DNA of 64,000 nucleotides from Cryptomeria japonica (Eukaryota > Streptophyta > Pinopsida > Cupressales > Cupressaceae): the NCBI RefSeq assembly GCF_030272615.1, contig NC_081413.1, forward strand, positions 554,367,136 through 554,431,135. The letters run 5' to 3'. The stretch's first letter is position 1. The number at the start of each line of letters is the position of its first letter. Under the pieces are notes generated by a model that searched no databases, was not told the origin of the DNA, and worked only from the letters and a program-made list of their open reading frames with translations. Both the position numbers and the translations under genes were made by a program. Below are positions 50,020 through 60,303 of this stretch, piece after piece.

Positions 50020-50520
50020 TGTTGATGATATAGCGTCGGTAGAAATCCTACAGGCCGACTCAGTAAGATCAAATGTGTGAATGGCCTATTGGCCTTACAC
50101 ATTTGATGAATCTATAACTTATATTAATCCTTTAATATCTTTATTAAGTCACATATACATTATCAAGTTTGACTTATCGAATTTGTTTCAAAGGGGCCGA
50201 CTTTTGGTTAAAGTCTGCCACCCCTCGTTTGAAGGCATGTGATGCTTCATGAAGGTCGTGTCTCCTTGATGAGAGCCAAGTCTTGGATATCTCCTTTCGA
50301 TGGATATATATGGATGTGGTCTTCCCTCTTTGGAACAGAGATAAGACAACAAGTTCGATCATAATTAGGCAGATCGAATTCATGTACAAGCAGATCAATT
50401 GATTGTGAGAAATTTATGTAGAGTGCTCGAGGGTGGCAATAAGAGCTTATCGTCTATGGTTGGGAAGGAAACAGATCTGATGTTTGCCTGTGGTTAACGA
50501 GCACAAACTTAAAATCAACA
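50020..50520 (+). repeat. 5' LTR of the gene-capturing element
   Basis: 501 bp, 27 bp shorter than its partner. The missing segment (compare 53,911 onward in the right LTR) is bounded by cattatcaggttt and cattatcgagttt, so it was probably lost by slippage between short direct repeats. Confidence 0.93.
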
Positions 50521-50539
50521 TGGTATCAGAGCAGGTTCC
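50521..50539 (+). promoter_or_regulatory. Primer binding site (initiator tRNA-Met type)
   Basis: tggtatcagagcaggttcc immediately follows the LTR; tggtatcagagc is the canonical plant Copia-type site complementary to the tRNA-iMet 3' end. Confidence 0.9.
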
Positions 50540-50652
50540 TTCTATAGAGCCTAACCGCTTGAAGGTAGATCCTGTGCTATGAAGGGAAATTCAATCACAA
50601 ACATTTGCATATTTAAGATCTCTTCCATATCGAAAGGTGACTACAAAGGATA

Positions 50653-51297
50653 ATGGAGCAATTACACTCGTTGACCTCCGCCCTTCACAGTGGTGTCGGT
50701 CAGGTGTCTAAACAAATTAGGTGGCAATCAGGGGATCGAGTCTCCCTAGGCCTTGAGAACAAGTATGATGGCCCAAAATCCTTTGCGTCTGAAGTTTCGT
50801 GGGGAAACGCAAACAACAACCTGTGCAAAAAGTTGCATGTTGCCCAGTCATAGGATTTCGCCCAAGATTTCAAAGCTCAACATTGTCAGCATTGAAATAT
50901 GTCGGCTTGTGACTCGAACTCAGGCTGTTGTGGCTAGAGAGGTTTCTGTGCTCAATACAAATTCTTTGTAGAAGAAGAAAGGGCTAGAGATGGAGCCTGC
51001 AACCTTGTGGAATTGGTACTTGGATTGGCTTTATCAGCACAAGGAGCTCGGATTGTATATCGGTGTCAACCAAATGGGGTTTATGGATGAATTCGTGGAG
51101 GCGATGGAACCCAAGTTTCAAAGCGCTTTTAAGGCCTTGGCAGAGCTTGAGGCTGGTTCTATTGCCAATCCAGACAAGGATCGCATGGTCGGGCATTATT
51201 GGCTCAGTGTGTCTAGTATTGCTCCCAATCCTAATTTGCGGCAGCAGATTGATAGAATGCTATCTGCAAATTTGTTGATGATGTAGTCAATGTCAAG
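50653..51297 (+). pseudogene. Captured 5' fragment of plastid glucose-6-phosphate isomerase (PGI)
   Basis: The mature-protein part reads [47 protein letters not shown] and [12 protein letters not shown], which I recognise as the N-terminal region of plant plastidic PGI (glucose-6-phosphate to fructose-6-phosphate, starch synthesis). Upstream, a Met-started, Ser/Lys-rich stretch from 50,653 and then AVVAREVSV in another frame look like the transit-peptide region. There is one frameshift between about 50,800 and 50,850, a stop at 50,969-50,971, and a 7-bp deletion near 51,257 that is absent from the duplicate copy. The fragment stops well before the SIS sugar-isomerase catalytic domains, so no enzyme can be made. 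It is a captured, broken piece. Confidence 0.88.
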
Positions 51298-51532
51298 GAT
51301 GGCCTCTCTACTCAGAGCATCGCTCGATTCTTGTTGCCAGCTTTCCAATGTGAATTCATTTTGAATTTGGTTTTGGAAGAGTTGCATAAGGATCCGTGGG
51401 CGGTGCAAATAGATGCAAGAGTTGCACGTTGCACTAGCACTTCTCTCAGTGTGGTTGGTTGGGGCTTGTGTGCCTGGCACTACTACCAGAATTATGCTTT
51501 TCATTGGCGGTCACTCTACCCAAGGTTCAGGC
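51298..51532 (+). pseudogene. Captured fragment of SEC23 (COPII coat), copy A
   Basis: Directly after the PGI piece, the translation changes to RFLLPAFQCEFILN and VLEELHKDPW, then, one frame over, VGACVPGTTTRIM and GGHSTQGSG. I recognise these as the plant SEC23 segment normally reading FLLPxSECEFTLN ... GLLGACVPGTGARI. SEC23 is the GTPase-activating COPII coat protein acting at ER exit sites. The frameshift just after the SVV position is also present in copy B and so predates the internal duplication. About 78 codons are retained and no intron is visible. Confidence 0.85.
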
Positions 51533-51767
51533 ACTGACAAATCTCTATTCAAGGAAGGAAGATTGCTTGCATTTTGTTGCAGAGGAAGAATCAACATTCA
51601 GAGGGAGTCTGACATATCGTCAGAAGTAACCTTGGACGAAGATGTCAAAAGGTTGATATTTGCTTCAGAGGGAGCTCATTTTTCAGCTTTAAAGAGAGCC
51701 TAACATTTCAGCTTCAGAGGGAGCCTGATATTTCAGCTTCAGAGGGAGCCACGTCATCATGAAGATT

Positions 51768-52282
51768 TGGTTAATGTATTTTTCTCTATGATGGAGAAAT
51801 TTGAGGTGAAAGCCCTTGTTAATGAGTTCTTCTCTAAGAGAGAGAAGTTTGAGGTGCAATCCCTTATTAATGAGTTCTTCTCTGTGAGAGAGAAGTTTGA
51901 GGTGCAATCCCTTGTTAATGAGTTCTTCTATGAGAGAGAGAAGTTTGAGGTGAAATCTCTTGTTAATGAGTTCTTCTCTTTGAGGAGAAGTTTGAGGTGC
52001 AATCCCTTGTTAATGCATTCTTCTCTGTGAGAGAAGTTTGAGGTATTAGCCCTTGTTGTGCATTCTTCTCTGTGAGAGAAGTTTGAGGTTTCAACCCTTG
52101 TTATGCATTCTTCTATGTGAGAGAAGTTTGAGGTATCATCCCTTGTTATGCATTCTTCTTTGTGAGAGAATTTTGAGGTATCAGCCCTTGTTGTGCATTC
52201 TTCTCTGTGAGAGAAGTTTGAGGTATCAATTATTGTTGTGCATTCTTCTCTGTGAGAGAAGTTTGAGGTATCAACTATTGTT
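51768..52282 (+). repeat. 48/45-bp minisatellite, array A
   Basis: The unit aagtttgaggtgcaatccct ... cttctctgtgagagag is 48 bp at first (16-residue phrase KFEVQSLVNEFFSVRE) and shortens to 45 bp with aggtatcaacccttgttatg. About 11 units. Open on both strands for long stretches because the period is a multiple of three. Confidence 0.92.
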
Positions 52283-52613
52283 GTGTCTAGTATTGCTCCC
52301 AATCCTAATTTGCGGCAGAAGATTGATAGAACGCTTGACGCTATCTGCAAATTTGTTGACGATGTAGTCAATGTTAAGGATGGCCTCTCTGCTCAGAGCA
52401 TCGCTCGATTCTTGTTGCCAGCTTTCCAATGTGAATTCATTTTGAATTTAGTTTTGGAAGAGTTGCAAAAGGATCCGTGGGTGGTGCAAATAGATGCAAG
52501 AGTTGTACGTTGCACTAGCACTTCTCTCGGTGTGGTTGGTTGGGGCTTGTGTGCCTGGCACTATTGCCAGAATTATGCTTTTCATTGGCGGTCACTCTAC
52601 CTAAGGTTCAGGC
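52283..52613 (+). pseudogene. Captured PGI/SEC23 junction fragment, copy B
   Basis: PGI part: [20 protein letters not shown] then VDDVVNVK, without the 7-bp deletion of copy A. From 52,379 comes SEC23: RFLLPAFQCEFILN, VLEELQKDPW. PGI and SEC23 are in one continuous frame across the junction here (111 codons, 52,283-52,618, before the inherited SEC23 frameshift leads it off the SEC23 frame). A stop codon private to copy B (taa for caa near 52,602) falls in the SEC23 frame. Confidence 0.85.
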
Positions 52614-52849
52614 ACTGACAAATCTCTATTCAAGGAAGGAAGATTACTTGCATTTCGTCGCAGAGGAAGAATCAACATTCAGAGGGAGTCTGACATATCG
52701 TCAGAAGTAACCTTGGACGAAGAGGTCAAAAGGTTGATATTTGCTTTAGAGGGAGCTCATTTTTCAGCTTTAAAGGGAGCCTAACATTTCAGCTTCAGAG
52801 GGAGCCTGATATTTCAGCTTCAGAGGGAGCCACATCATCATGAAGATTT

Positions 52850-53500
52850 GGTTAATGTATTTTTCTCTATGATGGAGAAATTTGAGGTGAAAGCCCTTGT
52901 TAATGAGTTCTTCTCTAAGAGAGAGAAGTTTGAGGTGCAATCCCTTATTAATGAGTTCTTCTCTGTGAGAGAAGTTTGAGGTGCAATCCCTTGTTAATGA
53001 GTTCTTCTTTGAGAGAGAAGTTCGAGGTGAAATCCCTTGTTAATGAGTTCTTCTCTTTGAGGAGAAGTTTGAGGTGCAATCCCTTGTTAATGCATTCTTC
53101 TCTGTGAGAGAGAAGTTTGAGGTATTAGCCCTTGTTGTGCATTCTTCTCTGTGAGAGAAGTTTGAGGTTTCAACCCTTGTTATGCATTCTTCTGTGTGAG
53201 AGAAGTTTGAGGTATCAACCCTTGTTATGCATTCTTCTTTGTGAGAGAAGTTTGAGGTATCAGCCCTTGTTGTGCATTCTTCTCTATGAGAGATGTTTGA
53301 GGTATCAGCTATTGTTGTGCATTTTTCTCTGTGAGAGAAGTTTGAGGTTTCATCTCTTTTTATGCATTCTTCTCTATGAGAGAAGTTTGAGGTATCAACC
53401 CTTGTTATGCATTCTTCTCTATGAGAGAAGATTGAGGTATCAACCCTTGTTGTGCATTCTTCTTTGTGAGAGAAGTTTGAGGTTCCAACCCTTGTTCCAC
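52850..53500 (+). repeat. 48/45-bp minisatellite, array B
   Basis: About 14 units of the same minisatellite. The later units are mostly 45 bp and read aagtttgaggtatcaaccct ... tatgcattcttctc. Confidence 0.92.
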
Positions 53501-53755
53501 CCACTACGCGTAGGGTATGGTGGATCCACCCTTTGTGAGTAGGTATGGTGGATGTCATGTGAGAGACTCCATGACTTATCATTTGTGTGTATTCACTCTC
53601 TGAGAGTAGTCATTGTGGTCAAACATCAAGATTAGGTGATATTTTATCACAATGAGGTGATAAGCTTCTTTCATTCACATGAGTGTAGTCATTATGTTAG
53701 TCATCATGATGAGGTGATGTGACTTGTAGAGATTAAGAAGGATTCCTCCCTAGCT

Positions 53756-53764
53756 AAGAGGGAG
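53756..53764 (+). promoter_or_regulatory. Polypurine tract
   Basis: aagagggag directly before the tgttgatg start of the 3' LTR; primes plus-strand synthesis in LTR elements. Confidence 0.85.
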
Positions 53765-54292
53765 TGTTGATGATATAGCGTCAGTAGAAATCCTATAGGC
53801 CGACTCAGCAAGATCAAATGTGTGAATGGCCTATTGGCCTTACACATTTGATGAATCTATAACTTATATTAATCCTTTAATATCTTTATTAAGTCACATA
53901 TGCATTATCAGGTTTAATGATTAAACACACATTATCGAGTTTGACTTATCGGATTTGTTTCAAAGGGGCTGAGTTTTGGTTAAAGTCCACCACCCCTCGT
54001 TTGAAGGCATGTGATGCTTCATGAAGATAGTGCCTCCTTGATGAGAGCCGACTCTTGGATATCTCCTTTCGACAGATATATATGGGCGTGGTCTTCCCTC
54101 TTTGGAACAGAGATAAGACAACAAGTTCGATCATAATCAGATAGATCGAATTCATGTACAAGCAGATCAATTGATGGTGAGAAATTTATGTAGCATGCTC
54201 GGGGGTGACGATAAGAGCTTATCGTCTATGGTTGGGAAGGCAACAGATCTGATGTTTGCCTGTGGTTAACGAGCACTACCTTAAAATCAACA
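53765..54292 (+). repeat. 3' LTR of the gene-capturing element
   Basis: 528 bp, the fuller of the two LTRs. It ends aaaatcaaca, followed by the attac target duplication. Confidence 0.93.
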
Positions 54293-57162
54293 ATTACTAG
54301 TTATACTCTTGTTATGCAACACTTATTTTGAGCATTTAAAATAAAACCAATAGAAATGAAAAGGTATTATTAGTGCATTCATCCACCAACTCTATTCCAT
54401 ATATGGTAATACTATTCAATATAGTGACTTGCGTTTATTTGAAAGTAAATGATATTTTAACCTTTTTAAAATGACTATACATTATATATTAGGCATACAT
54501 AAATAATTAATGCGCATTGGTTTAGAGAATAACAAAGAATATATGTAAATTTTGTAGGAAAAATCAAACAATTTGATGGTGATGGCCTTGTTAGAGGAAA
54601 CAACACAAGGTTCTCTAACGATAACTCAAAACAAATAAATAAAAAAAAAATAACAAAAATAAAATTATCATATTGAAATCTAGCGGCATGCAAAAATTGT
54701 ATAGGGTCTTTTAGCAGACGAGGCGTGACACCAAAAAAAAGAGATGAGAAATCGAGTTACAAACAAGCAAGTGTGACGTTCAATTACAAATATGTTGTAA
54801 TGATAAAGATTAACTATTATTAACACTTATTACTAACTATACTCTTGCTACATGAACTAATTTTCAAATGGACTAACTTTTATCACCACTTACTACTAAT
54901 TTTGGTCTTGCCACATGAACTAATCTTCAAATGTGTTGTAATGACAAAGACTAAATTTCATCAACACTTATTACTAATTATATTATTGTTATTCAACATT
55001 TATTTTAAGCATTTAAAAAAATCAACATAACTGCGAAAGTACTATTAGTACATTTGTCCACTAACTCTACTATATAGACGACTATACTATTCAATATATT
55101 AATTCACATTTATTTGAAAATTACTAATATTTTACCTTTTCAATGATATTTTAATTTTTAAAATGAATATTTATCTTATTAGACATACATAAATACTTAA
55201 TGGTCATAGGTACATTTGTGTAGAGAATACCAAGAATTTATGTACATTTTGTGGGGAAAACCAAACAATTGGATGTTGATGCCCTTGTTAGAGGAAAGTA
55301 CACAAGATTCCCTAAAGATAACCAAAACAAATAAAAATTAAAAGAAAAAATTATATCATATTGAAATAGAGTAGAATAAAAATTGTACTGGATCTTTTAG
55401 CAAACAAGAGACAACACCAAAATAAATGGGACACAAAATTGGCTTGCAAGTAGACGGGTGTGACATTTGATTAAAAATTCATTATAATGGTAAACAATAT
55501 TTGTTATTAACACTTATTACTAAGTCTACTCTTACTACAAGAACTAATTTTCAAACACATTGCAATGAAAATGACTAGTAGTTATCAACACATATTGCTA
55601 CATGAACTAATCTTCAAATGGGTTGCAATGACAAAGACTATCTTTCATCAACATTTAGGGTAGATGACCCAATATTTGAGAACCCTAACTTCATGCTTCT
55701 AAAAATCCTACTAGAAATTTCAAATCACTCTCATTTTTTTAGAACTTGCTTGGCAAGTCTCTTTTTTATAACTAAGGTTTTAGGGTCACATCATCAAATA
55801 TGATGCTACGTCGTGATGTTTTTTGTCTGTCCAAAAAGGCCCCCCAAAATAGTGAGACCAATACTATGCACTATGTCATGTTTTATTGGTGTGTTAATGT
55901 TGCATCACATGATTTGTTGCTTTTTAGATCTAAGGAATACATTTCATTTAATTAGGGGCATTCATCATCAACACTAACAACTCTAAAGTCATGATTATTG
56001 GTGCAATATTGTGAAAAATATTAGAGATTAAATCAATAAGTGTTATAACAAGTATTGGAATGCACTCAACTATTGGGTCCTCTCCCCTATTACTAATTAT
56101 ACAATTGTTATGCAACATTTATTCTAAACATTTTAAAACAATCAATATAAATGCAAAAATAATTTATTAGTACAGTTGTCCACCAACTTTGCTACATAGA
56201 TGACAATACTATTCAATATAATGACTCACATTTATTCAAAAGACAATGATATTTTACATTTTTCATCCCAATGACTCACATTTATCTTATTTGAAAATAA
56301 TATTTTTCACTCTTAAAAATTACCATACATTTTATTAGACATACATAAATGCTTACTAACCATAGGTACATTGGTATAGACAATAACACAGAATCTTTGT
56401 ACATTTTGTCGCCCAAACCTAACTATCTAATAGTGATGGCCTTGTTGGACGAAAGGATGCAAGATTTTCTAAAGATAACCCAAAAGAAATAAAAAGTAAT
56501 TTTTTATTTTTATCATATTGAATATAACAACACAAAAGTTAATGATACTTTAATTTTTCAATGTAATGACTTGCTTTTATTTGAAAATGATATTTTAACT
56601 TTATAAACTAATCATACATTATATTAGACATACATAAACACTTATCAACATAGGTACATTTGTGTAGAGAATATCCATGAACATGAACATATACATATAC
56701 ATTTTCTAGAGAAAACCGATTAATTTGATGGTGATGGTGATGGTGATGGTGATGGTAAAGGAATGGAAACAAGATTCTCTAAAGATAACCCAAAACAAAT
56801 AAAAAATAATTTTTTTTATCATATTGAATATAACAATACATAAGTCGATGTAACTCTTATTTGAAAATGATATTTTAACTTTTTAAACTGACCATACATT
56901 ATATTAGACATACATTACATACATTTGTATAGAGAATAACCATGAATTTATGTAATTTTTTTAGGGAAAATCAATTAATTTGATGGTGATGCCTTGTTAG
57001 AGGAAAGGAAACAAGATTCTCCAAAAATAACCCAAAACAAAAGTTTATTTTTAAAAAAAAAATTATTTATTTTTTAATATACGGGCACAAAAATTGTACG
57101 GTGGCTTTTGAGGAGACACCTCAGTAAATGTGATGCGAAATCGGGTTTGGAGAGAGCGGACG

Positions 57163-57169
57163 TGACGTC
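57163..57169 (+). promoter_or_regulatory. ACGT-core element (TGACGTC) in the DUF789 promoter
   Basis: gacgtgacgtct carries two overlapping ACGT cores, the binding core of plant bZIP factors. Related sites (gtgtgacgttc, gtgtgacattt) occur in the upstream duplicated units near 54,770 and 55,457. Function is inferred from the motif only. Confidence 0.45.
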
Positions 57170-57403
57170 TGATTACAAAGGAGTTAATGAGTGGTTTTGG
57201 AATCCGTATGCTCGGGTGGCCGCGGGAGAAAGCGGCAAGTATAATGAGAAGGGGCGAGCCGGAGTGTTCACAGTTGTGAGCTTTGATCGTTTCTTCTGCA
57301 CTCTCTCATTTCTTTTTTTCATTTTCTCTATTCTTCCGCGCCTTCCATTACGTGGAATTGCTCTCCGCTTGCCACCATTTTTCCCTTCCCACAATTTTTT
57401 AGT

Positions 57404-57410
57404 TATAAAA
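57404..57410 (+). promoter_or_regulatory. Putative TATA box of the DUF789 gene
   Basis: tataaaa within agttataaaaggcctc, about 242 bp upstream of the start codon. The intervening sequence would be a 5' leader of roughly 210 bases. Confidence 0.6.
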
Positions 57411-57651
57411 GGCCTCTTTCCATTAAGGACTTCCCACAGCTTTTTAATCGCTCTAATCCAGGGATTTGCTGTTGAATTCAATGTAAAAAGTCAGAATTTG
57501 AGGCTGTTTTTTCTAGATATTCGCTATTCTGGTGTATTGATTTTTTACCATTGAGTCAATGGGGAGGGTGATAAATGATTCAGTGTCTCTGAGTTTGGAA
57601 TAAATTTGAGAGAAGTTGTGGGTTTTGATTGCGCCTCTTTGTGGGTTTTGT

Positions 57652-60303
57652 ATGAGCGATCGAGGAGAAAGTGATAAAAACTGTACAATGTACGAAATGG
57701 GTAGTGCGGGAGCTTCATCTTCTTCGAATTTGGAATGTTTTTTGGCCTGCATTACTCCACGCATGCCTGCACATTATTTGCCCAAGGTATGCCCATTTTT
57801 ATTTTAAGCTGTTCGGTGCTTGTTAAAGCCCAGGGTTTTGGCTCTTCCATTGCTCTTCTGGTTCGTGCATACAGTGAATAGACAGTCTGGATTGATTTTC
57901 ACTTGTTTGGAATGAATCCTCACCGTCCTAGTTGAAAATGGTTGGATGCCCATTACTAATCTAAAGACGGGCTTGATGTCATGAATTATTTGCTTATATA
58001 GATTTTGTATCCGTTACAGGGGTATTGACCTTATTTATCAAATTTACAAGCTGTTTTGTTAAAATATTTTGGCAAATAGTTCATCTGCATAATCGGTTCA
58101 CCATTATCATTGATTACTTATTTATCAAAATCATCTTGTTGGTCAATTGAACTCTTGGCTCATAAAGACATCGTGCAGAGTCGCCATACCAGTAAGGCGT
58201 TAAGGTCACGAAATTTTTTTTTGCTCACACAGGATTTATTCGTGGAAAGGAGGTTGCAGGGTAAGTCTAGATTGCCATCTAGATTTGGGTCAAATTTGAT
58301 AAAATGAATACCTCTCGGTCTGCCATGCCTACTGGCTGCAAAAAGTATGGGATGTTTATAGTCCCCATAAACTGCCATGCCTACCGGTTGCCAAACGTAT
58401 TGGATGTTTATAGTTTCAATAAACTGCCATGCCTACTGGTTGCAAAAAGTATGGGCTCTGTAGATTCCCAACCCAAATAACTATCTTGTCAGAAATGTAC
58501 GATGTTGTAGTGCGGTTAAGAGTTTGTGAATGTTATCCACCCAACCTAAAAAAAGCAATATTTTCAGAAAGGATGCATGATATTGTAATGTAGTGGGGGT
58601 TACTAGAGTTAATGAATAGTGAGATGGTTTTTTTAATTGTAAAATTGTGTATGGCTTTGTGATGGGCAGAGACGGCTTCCGGAATTTGGGTCAAACAAAT
58701 GGTTGCAACCTCATTCAGAAGAAGGGTGCACAGAGTATTTCAATGCGGGAAACATGTGGGACCTTTATGATGAGTGGAGTGCATATGGAGCAGGAGTGCC
58801 TATAGTTTTGAACACTGGAGAAACTGTGGTTCAATATTATGTGCCTTACCTCTCTGCGCTTCAAATATATACTGCAAATGACATTAGATCATCTACAAAC
58901 TTGAGGTTAGACTTAAAACTTCAAGGCTCAGTTTTTTATCTTTCTTGTTGAATGGCATACAATGTTCTGGATAAATTGATTGCCATGGGTTTTTTACAGG
59001 AATGTGAGGGATGAGAGTGATGGGGACTTGGAGCTGAGGGATTCAATCAGTGATTCGTGCAGTGATAGTGAAAGTGGGAACTTGAGTGAAAGATCCTCAA
59101 GTTTCAGAAGTGAATCATGCAATTCCAGTGAAAGATTAGGATTGTGGGATGCTGCCTCTGAAGATTCTTCTGTTCTTGATAATGATAGTATGTGGCATAT
59201 GCATGATCGACTTGGACACCTGTGTCTTGAATATTTTGAGCAAGCTGTACCTTATGCAAGAGTCCCTCTAATGGAGAAGGTACTTTTATAACTGTTACAT
59301 GCTCTGTTACTTAACAAATTGTTGGTGTCCTAAATTCCTAATTGATTTTCAGCATATGGGTTTAATCGCATCCCTTTTCTTTGTTGTTTTAAGTCTACTG
59401 AGACATGATTGTGCCTAGTATTGCAAATGCAGAAATCAACTGCTGCAAAATTTGGCTGGATACTCTTTACTAATATTATTTTTCAAGCACTCGACTATAA
59501 CGTCTTCCTATCATTTTTCAAATTGTTTGAATAACTGTTGCATTCTTGATCCCTCTGTATGCACAGGTAAATCAGCTAGCCAGGGGATTTCCAGATTTAA
59601 TGTCATTAAAAAGCACTGATCTTTCTCCAGCAAGCTGGATGTCTGTTGCATGGTAGGTGCTCTACTGTTGAAGATTTTGTTGTTAAATACATCTAATGTC
59701 TAATGGTACAATCTGTAAGCCTTTTTTTTGTAATGCATCTCATGATTTGAAATTGTTAGCAAGAAAAATCTTCATTTGCCTGTATGACATTTGATTCCAG
59801 GTATCCTATTTATCACATACCGACAGGCCGGACTATTAGGGATCTATCTGCCTGCTTTTTAACATATCACACTCTCTCTATATCCTTCCAAGGTTTGTAT
59901 ACCATGATTTAGAACAATTACTATATAGATCAACTGCATTTTTTCCTGAGACTCTGCTTATCTTCATCCTTAATCCTGCAGTAGCAGCTAGTTAAGTTGT
60001 TGATTAAGCTTGGCTTTCAACCTCCTTGCAGAGAACGAGATTGGAGAAGGGAATGGAAGGATGGAATTGGGCAAAACTAAAGCTGAGGATGGCAACTACA
60101 TTACTCTTCCGCCATTTGGGCTTTCAACTTACAAATTGCAAGGAAGCACCTGGACTTCTGCTGGTTGTGTTGACCAGCAGCGAATTATCTCTCTGTTAAG
60201 CTCTGCTGACTCTTGGTTGAAACAGCTAAGGGTTCGCCATCCAGATTTTGAGTTTTTCAACTCTCACAATTTGTCATTACAAGGGAAACTGTTGTTGACT
60301 TAG
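57652..60303 (+). CDS. DUF789 family protein, six exons, intact
   Basis: Exons 57652-57786, 58670-58905, 59000-59279, 59567-59652, 59801-59892 and 60032-60303 join to 1,101 bases: 366 codons plus stop (TAG). Every intron is GT-AG and all phases agree. The start is the ATG giving MSDRGESDK; an upstream in-frame codon is only TTG. Family hallmarks in order: NLECFLACITPRMPAHYLPK, DLYDEWSAYGAGVP, VVQYYVPYLSALQIY, an acidic Ser-rich linker (RDSISDSCSDSESG), the LGHLCLEYFEQAVPYARVPL segment, SPASWMSVAWYPIYHIPTG, DLSACFLTYHTLS, and the C-terminal HPDFEFF. DUF789 proteins are plant-specific; their biochemical role is unknown. Length fits the family. No signal peptide or membrane segment is apparent. 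The gene stands alone between repeats. Confidence 0.93.
58321..58462. repeat. 52-bp tandem repeat in intron 1 of the DUF789 gene
   Basis: Two full units and a partial third starting tgccatgcctactggctgca (58,321, 58,373, 58,425). It lies 200 bp upstream of the exon 2 acceptor. Confidence 0.88.

Larger units (their letters stand above)
51209..52282 (+). repeat. Internal tandem duplication, unit A (1,074 bp)
   Basis: Runs from gtgtctagtattgctcccaa at 51,209 to the identical start of unit B at 52,283. It contains the end of the PGI piece, the SEC23 piece, a cagagggagcctgatattt segment and the 48/45-bp repeats. The joint lies inside a minisatellite unit. Confidence 0.9.
52283..53500 (+). repeat. 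Internal tandem duplication, unit B
   Basis: Second copy of 51,209-52,282, extended by additional 45-bp units. It begins gtgtctagtattgctcccaa. Confidence 0.9.
50020..54292 (+). mobile_element. Complete non-autonomous LTR retrotransposon carrying host-gene fragments (PGI and SEC23)
   Basis: Perfect 5-bp target duplication attac (50,015-50,019 and 54,293-54,297). LTRs start tgttgatgatatagcg and end aaaatcaaca. The primer binding site tggtatcagagcaggttcc (50,521) is the initiator tRNA-Met type. The polypurine tract aagagggag (53,756-53,764) abuts the right LTR. The 3,244-bp interior has no gag, protease, integrase or reverse transcriptase. Instead it holds fragments of plastid glucose-6-phosphate isomerase and SEC23, a tandem duplication of part of these, and 48/45-bp minisatellites. 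Reverse transcription must have been supplied by another element. The LTRs differ at about 31 of 500 aligned positions by hand count, mostly transitions, so the insertion is not recent. Confidence 0.93.
49840..57170 (+). repeat. Degenerate tandem array upstream of the DUF789 gene
   Basis: About five decayed copies of a unit up to about 0.7 kb, the first split by the 4.27 kb LTR element. Recurring landmarks are caacacttattactaa, tgctacatgaactaat, ttagacatacataaa, agagaataac and attctctaaagataaccc. Three copies (near 54.77, 55.46 and 57.16 kb) also end in a gtgtgacgt/gtgtgacat phrase close to an attacaaa or attaaaaa stretch. The last copy runs into the gene's proximal promoter, so the array looks like repeated duplication of the gene's 5' flank. 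Confidence 0.7.

Noticed and set aside
51928-53582. Long minus-strand frames (147 and 180 codons) with repeated SNFSHREECTTRADT-type phrases
   Set aside because: Reverse reading of the 48/45-bp minisatellite; opposite-strand openness follows from the period being a multiple of three.
57616-57651. An upstream start giving a 12-residue longer DUF789 protein
   Set aside because: The codon at 57,616 is TTG, not ATG; the family N-terminus needs no such extension.
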